A stretch of DNA of 64,000 nucleotides. It comes from Streptomyces leeuwenhoekii (GTDB lineage Bacteria; Actinomycetota; Actinomycetes; Streptomycetales; Streptomycetaceae). The stretch is from contig NZ_LN831790.1 of the NCBI RefSeq assembly GCF_001013905.1, forward strand, positions 310,001-374,000. The letters are read 5' to 3'. The position numbers and the translations under genes are program-made. Numbering within the stretch: position 1 is the stretch's first letter; the number at the start of each line of letters is the position of its first letter. The notes beneath the pieces are model-generated. The model saw nothing but the letters and a program-made list of their open reading frames with translations. It did no database searches and was not told the origin of the DNA. Below are positions 51,087 through 58,907 of the stretch, in pieces.

Positions 51087-51874
51087 GCGGCTACGGCCAG
51101 GACATGTCCACGGCCGGCTCCTGGTTCCACCCCGTCCAGGCCGACCCCGACGCCCCGATCCGGCTCTTCCTGCTGCCGCACGCCGGCAGCGGCGCCATCA
51201 TCTACCGGGACTGGCCCCAGCTGCTGCCCCCGGAGATCTCGGCGCAGGCGGTGACCCTGCCGGGCCGTCACAACCGGCGCGAGGAAGCCACCTTCGAGGA
51301 CTTCGAGCCGCTGCTGGACAGCCTCTACGAGGCGGTCCTGGACGAGCTGGACGACGACCGGCCCTTCGCGATCTTCGGGCACTGCCTGGGCGCCCAGCTC
51401 GGTTTCCGGGTGGCGGTACGGCTGAAGGAGGAGGGCGAGCGCCAGCCCCTGGTGCTGGGCATGTCCGGCTGGTCGCCGGTCGGCTTCTTCAAGCCGACCG
51501 AGGAGCAGAGCCGGATGCCGGACGACGAGATGCTGGAGTGGATCAAGAAGCTGGGTTCGTTCCCCGCCGAGGTCTACGACAACCCCGACATGCTCGCGCT
51601 GGTCGTGCCCGCGCTCCGCGCCGACCTCAGGGTCTCCGCCCAGTACGAGGACGACGGCGCGACGGTGTCCTGCCCGCTGGCCTCCTACGGCGGCGACAGC
51701 GACCCGCTGCAGCAGGATCCGGACGCGATGACCCACTGGGCCGGCCGCAGCCCGCAGTACCTGGGCCACCGCGGCTTCACCGGCGGCCACTTCTACATCG
51801 ACACCCACGCCCTGGCGGTCACCACGGACTTCTCCCGCCACCTGAGGAACCACGCGGCACAGACGGCGCACTGA
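51083..51874 (+). CDS. Type II thioesterase with Cys in place of the nucleophile Ser
   Basis: This 263-residue alpha/beta hydrolase of the type II (editing) thioesterase family has the family start FLLPHAGSGAIIYRDWPQLL, the nucleophile elbow FAIFGHCLGAQLGF, the acid in YGGDSDPL and the His in GGHFYIDTH. The elbow is GHCLG, not GHSMG, so the nucleophile would be cysteine. Asp and His are intact, so it may be a slower or acyl-transferring enzyme. It could remove wrong acyl groups from the carriers or move chains between them. It is coupled to the LLM gene. Confidence 0.85.
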   Translation: MSGYGQDMSTAGSWFHPVQADPDAPIRLFLLPHAGSGAIIYRDWPQLLPPEISAQAVTLPGRHNRREEATFEDFEPLLDSLYEAVLDELDDDRPFAIFGHCLGAQLGFRVAVRLKEEGERQPLVLGMSGWSPVGFFKPTEEQSRMPDDEMLEWIKKLGSFPAEVYDNPDMLALVVPALRADLRVSAQYEDDGATVSCPLASYGGDSDPLQQDPDAMTHWAGRSPQYLGHRGFTGGHFYIDTHALAVTTDFSRHLRNHAAQTAH

Positions 51875-52006
51875 GCAGCGGGCCCCCACCGGTCCCGGCC
51901 CCGGCGCCGGGACCCACCCCCTCCCCCACACCCACACCCCGCACCCCGCGCACCCCCGACCGCCCGTCCCTCCCCTCCTCCTCCCCTCTCCTTTTGGCAG
52001 GTCACC

Positions 52007-52837
52007 ATGCCCTTCGTCACGGTCAAGGACGGCACACAGCTGTATTACGAGGACTGGGGGACGGGCCGGCCGGTCGTCCTTCTGGCCTCCGCCACGATGA
52101 ACTCCCGCATGTGGGAGTTCCAGGGCCCCTACCTGGCCGGGCACGGCCTGCGCTGCATCATGCCCGACCGGCGCGGCTTCGGCCGCTCCCAGCGGCCCTG
52201 GGACGGCTACGACTACGACACCCTGGCCGACGACCTCGCCTGCCTCATCGACCACCTGGGACTGCGGGAGGTCACGCTCGTCGGCTACGCGATGGGCGGC
52301 GGCGAGGCGGTGCGCTACCTGGCCCGGCACGGGTCCCACCGCGTGGCGCGCCTGGCCCTGGTGTGCGCCACCACGCCCTACCTGCTGCGCGCCGCGGACA
52401 ACCCCGACGGCATCGACGCCTCCGCCCTGGAACAGACCACCGCCGCGATGAGCGCGGACCGGGCCGCCTACCTCGCCCAGATCACCAGCGTGTTCTTCGG
52501 CGGCCTGCAGGCCACGCCCGAAACGATCCCGCTCTCCGGCCAGATGATGGACTGGATGGCCCAGCAGGCCCTCGACAGCTCCCCGCGCGCCACCGTGGAA
52601 GTCACCCGCACCCTGTTCACCCAGGACCTGCGCGAGGACGTGCGCGGCGTCGACGTGCCGACCCTGATCGTCCACGGGGACCGCGACCCCAGCGCCCCGC
52701 TGGAACTGTGCGCGCGGCGCACCGCCGCCCTGATCCCCGGCAGCCGGACCGTGGTGTACGAGGGGGCCGCGCACGGGCTGTTCGCCACCCACGCGGACCG
52801 TCTGAACAAGCAGTTGCTGGAGTTCGCCGGCCAGTAG
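52007..52837 (+). CDS. Alpha/beta hydrolase with Ala at the nucleophile position
   Basis: This 276-residue protein resembles the non-heme haloperoxidase/esterase group: MPFVTVKDGTQLYYEDWGTG, PDRRGFGRSQRPWDGYDY, DDLACLIDHLG, then the elbow TLVGYAMGGGEAVRYLARHG, and VHGDRDPSAPLE with the Asp and AAHGLFATH with the His. Family members have GFSMGGGE at the elbow; here Ser is replaced by Ala, so ordinary hydrolysis is not expected. It may serve a cofactor-free or lyase-like reaction or only bind. A pyrimidine-rich leader and TTTTGGCAGG lie before the ATG. It ends the PKS-side operon, followed by a strong terminator. Confidence 0.85.
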   Translation: MPFVTVKDGTQLYYEDWGTGRPVVLLASATMNSRMWEFQGPYLAGHGLRCIMPDRRGFGRSQRPWDGYDYDTLADDLACLIDHLGLREVTLVGYAMGGGEAVRYLARHGSHRVARLALVCATTPYLLRAADNPDGIDASALEQTTAAMSADRAAYLAQITSVFFGGLQATPETIPLSGQMMDWMAQQALDSSPRATVEVTRTLFTQDLREDVRGVDVPTLIVHGDRDPSAPLELCARRTAALIPGSRTVVYEGAAHGLFATHADRLNKQLLEFAGQ

Positions 52838-52872
52838 CCGCCAGGCCCCCGGCCCGCCTTCCCCCAGGGGGG

Positions 52873-52920
52873 AGCGCCGCGCCCGCACCACCCCCGGCCG
52901 GGTGGTGCGGGCGCGGCGCT
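52873..52920. terminator. Strong terminator hairpin
   Basis: A perfect 21-bp inverted repeat (52873-52893 and 52900-52920) with the 6-nt loop CCGGCC lies after the alpha/beta hydrolase gene and before a convergent gene. Confidence 0.85.
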
Positions 52921-53080
52921 GTCGTGTGCACACGCAGCGGGGGCGGGGCGCCGTCCGGGCGGTCCGCCCGCCCCTTGCGCGCGTCTGCCGTCCCGGTCCG
53001 CGCGGGCGAGGGGCGCGGGCCGGGACGGCAGAGGGGGGCCGGCCGGCGCGGGGCCGGTCGGTGCGGGCCCTGGTCGGGGC

Positions 53081-53515
53081 TCAGCCGTGGGCCTTGCGCA
53101 GCCCGCTGAGCTGGAGCGCGGCGAAGCCGGCGACCACGAGCGCCTGCAGGGGGATCCACACGGTGCCCACCGTGTTGGCGTCGACCCAGCCGAAGACGAC
53201 CGCGGCGATGCTGGCCACCGCCCACAGGGCGTTGACCTCGATCACCGCCTTGGTGGCCGCGGCCGGCGGCAGCGGCCTGGCGGCCAGCGCCGCCACCGCG
53301 ATGCCGTAGACGGTCAGGAACACACCGGTGCCGCGCAGGAAGGAGCTGTCCAGGTCGAACAGCCGGCCCACCGGTGAGGCGGCGAGCAGGTAGATCAGGC
53401 CGCACGCTCCGGTCACCGCGGCGTCCAGGGCGAGGAACAGACGCAGTGGCCGGGCCGCGGCGGCGGTGCCCGCGGCGGGGGCGCCCACGAGGCCCGTGGC
53501 CTGGTTCGTCGTCAT
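53081..53515 (-). CDS. Small four-helix membrane protein
   Basis: This 144-residue protein has four hydrophobic helices (LRLFLALDAAVTGACGLIYLL, GVFLTVYGIAVAALAAR, VNALWAVASIAAVVFGWV and WIPLQALVVAGFAALQL). No family function is recognised. The ATG at 53515 (MTTNQATGLVG) is chosen as the start; a hydrophilic longer frame is not supported. A SARP-type double repeat lies 56 nt upstream, so it belongs to the cluster regulon. It might be a self-protection or anchoring protein, or an alternative candidate for a membrane step of the pathway. Confidence 0.7.
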   Translation of the reverse strand: MTTNQATGLVGAPAAGTAAAARPLRLFLALDAAVTGACGLIYLLAASPVGRLFDLDSSFLRGTGVFLTVYGIAVAALAARPLPPAAATKAVIEVNALWAVASIAAVVFGWVDANTVGTVWIPLQALVVAGFAALQLSGLRKAHG

Positions 53516-53570
53516 GATGTCTCCCGGTCTTCTTGGGGGTGGGGGGTCGTTCAAGCGACGCTGCCACAGC

Positions 53571-53588
53571 GCTCTGACCGGGCCCTGA
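53571..53588 (-). promoter_or_regulatory. SARP-type double repeat
   Basis: Minus-strand heptads TCAGGGC (53588-53582) and TCAGAGC (53577-53571) lie 11 bp apart, upstream of the membrane protein gene. Confidence 0.5.
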
Positions 53589-53664
53589 CACCGGCCTCGC
53601 ACCGCGCTCAGTCCGCCGTCGCGCCCCCGGCGGGAAAGGGGCCGCGGCCGCGATCCGCGGGCCG

Positions 53665-53706
53665 TCAGCCGCTCGTCAGCGCCGTGTCAGGGGCACGGGG
53701 CATGCT
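53665..53706 (+). promoter_or_regulatory. SARP-type triple repeat and -10 box before the second tRNA-like gene
   Basis: TCAGCCG (53665), TCAGCGC (53676) and TCAGGGG (53687) lie at exact 11-bp spacing. Seven bases later the -10-like CATGCT (53701-53706) follows. The layout matches that before the first tRNA-like gene, although the flanking sequences differ. Confidence 0.7.
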
Positions 53707-53765
53707 GGTTGATGTCGGCAAGGGAAACGGCGGACCGGGAGACCGGGAGCCGCCCTCGACGGCAG

Positions 53766-53855
<90 letters not shown>

Positions 53856-53863
53856 GACATCGT

Positions 53864-53904
53864 GCCGCAGGACCGGCCCCCGCAGCGGGGGCCGGTCCTG
53901 CGGC
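53864..53904 (+). terminator. Terminator of the tRNA-like gene
   Basis: A perfect 18-bp inverted repeat (53864-53881 and 53887-53904) with a 5-nt loop begins 12 nt after the RNA end, followed by ATTTGCTC. Confidence 0.8.
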
Positions 53905-53934
53905 ATTTGCTCACCGGGGCCCGGCACGCGGCCC

Positions 53935-53980
53935 GGCAGGGGGTCCGACACGGGGCCGGCAGGGGGTCCGACACGGGGCC
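53935..53980. repeat. Two tandem 23-bp repeats
   Basis: A 23-bp GC-rich unit occurs twice without change (53935-53957 and 53958-53980), followed by shorter degenerate GGCCCGGCAC units. Together with the hairpins on both sides they fill the gene-free stretch 53905-54059. Confidence 0.6.
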
Positions 53981-54059
53981 CGGCACGGGGCCCGGCACCG
54001 GCCCGGCACGGGAAGCGCTCGTGGCGGCCGGCAGTCCGCCGGCGCCCACGTCGCCACCG

Positions 54060-54101
54060 CAGCCGACAGCCCCCCGCCCGGAGGCGGGGGGCTGTCGGCT
54101 G
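54060..54101. terminator. Terminator hairpin
   Basis: A perfect 19-bp inverted repeat (54060-54078 and 54083-54101, loop CGGA) lies between the tRNA-like gene and the convergent phosphopantetheinyl transferase gene. The stretch 54102-54239 is low-complexity GC and holds no gene. Confidence 0.75.
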
Positions 54102-54239
54102 CGGCGCGGGGGCGGTGGCCGGGGGCCGGGGGCACGGCCGGGGCCCGGAGGCCGAGGCTCGGTGGCCGGGGCCCGTGGCCCGGGGCCGGGGCCCGTGGCC
54201 CGGGGCCGGGCGCGCGGCCGGGCGCCTGGCGCCGGCCGG

Positions 54240-55142
54240 TCACCTGGCGCCGCTCACCTCCTCCCGCCGGTCCGCCCGCCTCCGGGGCGGCTGCCTGAGC
54301 AGGGCGTCCACCATGCCCTCGTCCAGCATCGTCTGGGCGGCGACATCGGCGGCGTTGTCGAAGCCGAGGTCGACCAGCGCCACGCTCACCGTGTACTGCC
54401 CGGCCACCGTCCAGGTGCGAAAGCTCCACTCGTCGCCGGTGCCCGGGGTGCCGTCCGGGCGCAGCACCTGCACCCGCCGCGCGCCGGGCGCGAACCCGAA
54501 CTCGGTGAAGCGGAACCGCAGTCCCTGCCCGATCGCCTTGCTGTACGCCTCCTTCAGCGTCCACAGCCGTACCAGTGCCGTGTTGCGCCGCTGGTCGCCC
54601 GTCTGGTCCAGCATCTGTGTCTCGTACGGTGTGCAGATCTGCCGTTCCACCGCCGATCCGCGCAGTTGCCGGCTGGTCAGTTCGGCGTCCACGCCGATCC
54701 AGCCGCGCCGGGTGATGCCGACGACCAGCAGGTCGGCGGTGTGGCTGAGGCTGATGTCGACCTGGTCGCAGCCGCGCAGGTAGGGGCGGCCGCCGGGCTT
54801 GTAGGCCAGGTCGATGTCGGCGGGGCGGGCTTCCAGGACGGCGCCGGCGGTGTATTTCAGCAGCAGCCGGGTGGCCAGGAAGCGGGCGCGTACGTCAGGG
54901 TTCGTCATCGCCGTGAAGCGTTCCCAGTCCCGGCCCAGCAGTCCGGGCAGCGCGGAGTCCAGGCCGGTGTCCGGCTGCCAGTCGCTCAGCCAGTCCTCGA
55001 GGCGGGCGAAGACCACCACGCTGCCGGTGTCGGCCAGTTCCCGCCGGACGGTGTGCCAGGGGCCCTGGGGCGTGACCTGGAGGGGCTCGGCGATCGCGCA
55101 CGGCGCGGGCGGTGTCGCCGAAGCGGCCCCGGGTGTCCTCAC
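54240..55142 (-). CDS. 4'-phosphopantetheinyl transferase, Sfp type
   Basis: This 300-residue enzyme moves the phosphopantetheine arm from CoA to carrier proteins. Motifs are VDISLSHTADLLVVGI, the Mg-binding IGVDAELTSR, and the signature LWTLKEAYSKAIGQGL. An N-terminal part includes RARFLATRLLLKYTAG. It is of the broad-range Sfp/Svp type and would activate the PKS ACP and the four free ACPs. GTG 55142 overlaps the stop of the upstream ACP by 4 nt, so the two are coupled. Confidence 0.9.
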   Translation of the reverse strand: MRTPGAASATPPAPCAIAEPLQVTPQGPWHTVRRELADTGSVVVFARLEDWLSDWQPDTGLDSALPGLLGRDWERFTAMTNPDVRARFLATRLLLKYTAGAVLEARPADIDLAYKPGGRPYLRGCDQVDISLSHTADLLVVGITRRGWIGVDAELTSRQLRGSAVERQICTPYETQMLDQTGDQRRNTALVRLWTLKEAYSKAIGQGLRFRFTEFGFAPGARRVQVLRPDGTPGTGDEWSFRTWTVAGQYTVSVALVDLGFDNAADVAAQTMLDEGMVDALLRQPPRRRADRREEVSGAR

Positions 55143-55465
55143 GCCGGGTTCTCCCCGGCCTTCGCGCCGCGCGCGGGTGCCTGCTGCGTGGGGTGTGCCG
55201 GGGCGTGCGGGGGGAGTTCTTCGGCCGTGCCGCGCAGCCAGTCGGTCAGGGAGCCGATGTCGGCCATGGCGCCCACCATGTCGGGCAGCGGCAGGTCGCC
55301 CAGGGCCGGGCGGCGTTCCTGCAGCCGGTCCACGAGCTCGATGAGCATCAGGGAGTCGAAGCCCAGGTCCTCGTAGAGGCGGCTGTGCTCGCCGGCCGGG
55401 GGCAGTCCCGTCTCGAGCGCCGCGACGACGTCGTCGGCGACCCGGTCAAGCAGCAGTTCGCTCAT
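55139..55465 (-). CDS. Acyl carrier protein
   Basis: This 108-residue ACP has its serine in YEDLGFDSLMLIELVDRLQ and a Pro/Ala-rich C-terminal tail (PPHAPAHPTQQAPARG). Coupling with the phosphopantetheinyl transferase suggests that it is a main substrate of that enzyme. It lies 66 nt downstream of the acyl-CoA dehydrogenase-like gene on the same strand, so the dehydrogenase may act on a chain bound to this carrier. Confidence 0.88.
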   Translation of the reverse strand: MSELLLDRVADDVVAALETGLPPAGEHSRLYEDLGFDSLMLIELVDRLQERRPALGDLPLPDMVGAMADIGSLTDWLRGTAEELPPHAPAHPTQQAPARGAKAGENPA

Positions 55466-55531
55466 GTTGTCCTCCGGTCGGTGTCGTTGCTGGGGCGGTG
55501 GGCGGCCGCTGCCGGGCGGTGCGGTGGCCGG

Positions 55532-57322
55532 TCACCGGGCGGCCAGCGGGGTGTCGTAGAGGTCGAAGCTGGAGGACTGGGTGAAGCGGCGCGTCAGCTC
55601 GGTGAAGACCTCGGCCTCCGGGCCGGGCGCGTGCGCGGGGGTGCCGATGCCCAGCCGGGTGCAGATCCTCAGCAGCGCGGTCACCAGCCAGCCGGAGCCG
55701 GCCAGGAAGGTGTCCTGGCCGCCTTGCTGGTGGCGCCATACGCCCAGGCAGGCGGCGGCGGCCAGGACCAGGGTGTAGCGGTCGGCCAGGGCGTAGGTGT
55801 GCGGGTTGGCCAGGCTGTGGCGGCTCAGGGGGGCCAGGGTCGCGCAGGCTTGGCGCAGCCTGCGCAGTTCGTCGGCCAGCTGGCCCACGATGGGCCGCAG
55901 GACGGCGGTGAAGTCGCTGTCGGCGCTGTTGCGCAGGGTGTCGGCGGCGGCGACGAGCTCGGCGCACAGCGGGTCGGCGGCGGCCCGGGTGCCCAGGCGG
56001 CGGAAGTCCAGGGGGGGCAGTTCGTCGCGCAGTGCGAACAGGGCGCCGCCCAGGGGGGCGTCGGTCAGCCAGGAGCGGCGGGCCAGTGAGGACAGTTCGG
56101 GGCTGATGGTGGACAGCGCGGCGGCGGCCCCGGCGTGTCCCAGGCTGGTCACCGGCAGGTCGCGGACGTGTTTTTGGAAGATGCCGAACTCGCCGTCGCG
56201 CATGTAGATGCTGGAGCCGAGCAGGACGAACAGCTCGTGGACGGCGTCGTGCAGCAGGATGGGCAGCAGGTACTTGGTGGCCGCGGCGTAGACGCCGGTG
56301 ACGCCCAGGTCCAGGCCGGCCGCCCGGGTGGCGGCCAGGGCCAGGCTGTCGCAGATCAGCAGGTCGGTGAAGGCTCCCGCCAGGGTGCGCCGCGCCTGGG
56401 GGTTGCGCTGCACGGCCCGCCCGCCGACCCCGTGGGCGTCGGCGAAGCGCAGCGCGGTGCGCAGGGCGGTGTCCCCGCCGCCCAGGACCATCGAGGGCAG
56501 GATGCTGCGGGTGAAGGCGAAGGAGCGCAGCGCCAGGTCGACGCCGTGGCCCTCCTCGCCCAGCAGGGCGCTGTCGGTGACCGGGCAGTCGGTGAATTCC
56601 AGGCCCGTCATCGGGCAGCCGCGCATGCCGACCATCGGGTAGCGCTCCAGGTCCCGGACCCGGCCGGCGGGCAGGGTCTCCCGGTCCAGCAGGAGGGTGG
56701 AGTGGTCCTGGCTGCCGCCGTCCTGGGAGCTGCGGCACACGATGACCAGGCCGCGGGCGCGCTGGGCGTTGATGATGACCCGCTTGGTGCCGCTCAGGAC
56801 GCGGCCGCCGCCGCGGGCGGTGAGGGTGAACTCGTCGCGCAGGAAGGCGTTGCCGTGCGCCATCTCGCGGTAGGAGACGGCCAGCCGGCCGCCGCCCAGG
56901 AGCAGGTCGGCCGCCCAGCGCTGCTGGGCGCGGCTGCCGGCCGCCCACACCGAGGCGCCGGCCAGCACGGAGAACGCGCCGTATCCGGTGCCCAGGGCCT
57001 GGTCGCGGCGGAACACCGGGCGCAGGACCCGGGCCAGGGTGTCGGCCCGGACCAGGCGGCCGCCCAGGGCGGCGGGCACGAACTCGGCGTTGAGGCCGAA
57101 GCCGTCCAGGAGCTGTTCGGCCTCCCGGTGCGGCACCCCGCGCTCGTCGGCGGCCAGGATCGCCGCGTGTCCCAGCGGGTTGGCCGCGTCCCAGGGGTCG
57201 CCGAAGCGGCGCTCGAGGTCGGCGACACGGCCGGCCACCGCCGCTTCGGAGGTCAGGGGGTCGGGTACCCGCGGCCGTCCGGCCGCCTGGTCCCCCTGTA
57301 CGGCGAGCGTCGTCAGTGCCAT
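55532..57322 (-). CDS. Large acyl-CoA dehydrogenase/oxidase-like flavoenzyme
   Basis: This 596-residue protein has the acyl-CoA dehydrogenase core: LAVSYREMAHGNAFLRDEF, GGGRVLSGTKRVIINAQ, YPMVGMRGCPMTGLEFTDC, LRSFAFTRSILPSMVLGGG, then a long C-terminal helical extension like that of acyl-CoA oxidases. It is therefore not a close copy of the N-hydroxylase at 31181 (379 residues). It may desaturate an ACP-bound acyl chain, or act as a second N-oxygenase. The ATG at 57322 follows GGAAGGTGG; a longer frame is rejected. Confidence 0.82.
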   Translation of the reverse strand: MALTTLAVQGDQAAGRPRVPDPLTSEAAVAGRVADLERRFGDPWDAANPLGHAAILAADERGVPHREAEQLLDGFGLNAEFVPAALGGRLVRADTLARVLRPVFRRDQALGTGYGAFSVLAGASVWAAGSRAQQRWAADLLLGGGRLAVSYREMAHGNAFLRDEFTLTARGGGRVLSGTKRVIINAQRARGLVIVCRSSQDGGSQDHSTLLLDRETLPAGRVRDLERYPMVGMRGCPMTGLEFTDCPVTDSALLGEEGHGVDLALRSFAFTRSILPSMVLGGGDTALRTALRFADAHGVGGRAVQRNPQARRTLAGAFTDLLICDSLALAATRAAGLDLGVTGVYAAATKYLLPILLHDAVHELFVLLGSSIYMRDGEFGIFQKHVRDLPVTSLGHAGAAAALSTISPELSSLARRSWLTDAPLGGALFALRDELPPLDFRRLGTRAAADPLCAELVAAADTLRNSADSDFTAVLRPIVGQLADELRRLRQACATLAPLSRHSLANPHTYALADRYTLVLAAAACLGVWRHQQGGQDTFLAGSGWLVTALLRICTRLGIGTPAHAPGPEAEVFTELTRRFTQSSSFDLYDTPLAAR

Positions 57323-57410
57323 CGATCCGCCACCTTCCGCCGGGCAGGCCGGTTTCGCGTCCGCGGCCGCCGTGAAGCAAACCTTCCGTGGGCTCGAGCC
57401 TGGCCAAAGC

Positions 57411-57428
57411 CTCTGGAGGACCGCTCGA
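57411..57428 (-). promoter_or_regulatory. Possible SARP operator
   Basis: Minus-strand heptads TCGAGCG (57428-57422) and TCCAGAG (57417-57411) lie 11 bp apart, about 90 nt before the acyl-CoA dehydrogenase-like gene. Confidence 0.4.
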
Positions 57429-58059
57429 GACCTGCACGGGGCTGCCCACAACCCCGCCCCCCCCGGGGGGTCCGCCTTCGCCGCGGTGCCTGCCGGCCTC
57501 CCCTGGCCCCGGCCCAGCCGAAGCGGGGGGCCGGGGTGGCCGGCGGGGCGGGGGCCGGGGCGGGGCCGTGCCGGTCACCGGGCGCGGGGCGCGGGGCGCA
57601 GGCGGCGGCACCCCTGGGCGATGCCCGGGGGTGCCCTGGGGGTGCCTGGGGGCGGGGCGGTGCCCGGGGGGTCGGGGCGGTGCCCGGGGGGTGGTTTTTC
57701 CTGCCGCCGGGGTGCGTGCGGAAAACGGCGGGGCGGGAAGTGACACACCGCCGGGTGGCCCGCTGCCACAAAGGCGCTCGAGGACGGTCACATCACCGGC
57801 GGAATCCTCCGGGCGCCCGCTTACGGTTTTCCGGCCACCGACTATGATCCGAAAGTACATCCGATAATTCGAGTTCGTCCCCGCGCGGCCGTCCCGGGAT
57901 CACATGTCCCAAAGCCCGATCAGCCCAGCACGGAACCGCGCGGCACGGGCCCGCACGGTGGAATACCGCGCGATATGAGGCACGCACAGCACAGGCCGCG
58001 ATTTCAGCCATGACGTTCCCCGGCCGCGAGAAGAATGCGGCCCGGACAGAGGGAGAGCG
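57429..58059. other. Long intergenic region between divergent genes
   Basis: The region holds a purine-rich low-complexity part (57600-57710, with two copies of GGCGGTGCCCGGGGGGT) and an unusually AT-rich patch at 57835-57880 (CCGACTATGATCCG, then ACATCCGATAATTCG) that looks like the promoter of the thioesterase gene. No supportable gene is seen. Confidence 0.5.
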
Positions 58060-58806
58060 ATGGACGGCACGCCACCGGCCCTGCGCCTGTTCGTCTTCCA
58101 CCACGCGGGCGGCTCGCACGTGACGTACCGCCACTGGCCCGGGCTGCTGCCCGAGCGGTGGGACGTACGCCTCCTGGACGCTCCCGGGCGGGGCCGGCTC
58201 GGTGATCTGCCGCAGCTCGACGACGCCGGGCGGCTCGCCGATTTCTTCCTGCGCCGTCTGGAGGGCGAGCTGCGGGAGGGGCCCTGCGCGTTCTTCGGGC
58301 ACAGCATGGGGGCCCTGGTCGCCTACGAGATGACCGTCCAGCTCGCCGCCAAGGGCGGCCGGCTGCCGGTGTGGCTGGGGCTGTCCGCGCGGGGCGCGCC
58401 GCCGGCGCGGGGTGAGGAGCGCCACCACCACGACCTGCCCGACGCCGAACTGCAGACCCATCTGGAACTGCTGGGCGGCACTCCCGACGAGGTGTTCGAC
58501 AACCCTGATCTGTGGGCGCTGTACGGGCCGCTGATCCGGGGGGACATGCGTCTGGTGGAGACCTGGCGGCCGCGGCCGGGCACGCCCGCGCTGCCGGTGG
58601 CGGTGTCGGTGTTCGGGGGCCGTCAGGACCGGTCGGTGCCGCCGGAGCGGCTGGCCGGCTGGGCGCGGCACACCGAGCGTTTCCTGGGCCTGCGGGTCCT
58701 GGACGGCGACCACTTCTACTTCCAGGACGATCCCGGGCCGCTGCTGGAGTGGATTCGCCGGGACGTGGCCGCGGCGCTCGACTCCACCGCGGCGGTGTCC
58801 TGGTGA
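58060..58806 (+). CDS. Type II thioesterase
   Basis: This 248-residue editing thioesterase has an intact triad: nucleophile elbow FFGHSMGALVAYEM, Asp in FGGRQDRSVPPERL, and His in LDGDHFYFQDDPG. The N-terminal FVFHHAGGSHVTYRHWPGLL is typical of the family. It should clear stalled or wrong acyl chains from the carrier proteins. Compared with the protein at 51083, which has Cys in place of Ser, it is the normal enzyme. GGGAGAG precedes the ATG. Confidence 0.9.
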   Translation: MDGTPPALRLFVFHHAGGSHVTYRHWPGLLPERWDVRLLDAPGRGRLGDLPQLDDAGRLADFFLRRLEGELREGPCAFFGHSMGALVAYEMTVQLAAKGGRLPVWLGLSARGAPPARGEERHHHDLPDAELQTHLELLGGTPDEVFDNPDLWALYGPLIRGDMRLVETWRPRPGTPALPVAVSVFGGRQDRSVPPERLAGWARHTERFLGLRVLDGDHFYFQDDPGPLLEWIRRDVAAALDSTAAVSW

Positions 58807-58907
58807 ACCGGTTCGGGCCGCTGTGCGTCATGGCCCGGTGCTCCGGCGTCCGCATGTGCGGCTGACGGCCCGTTACCCACTGCCTGCTTCCGAGATGAGG
58901 GGGACAG

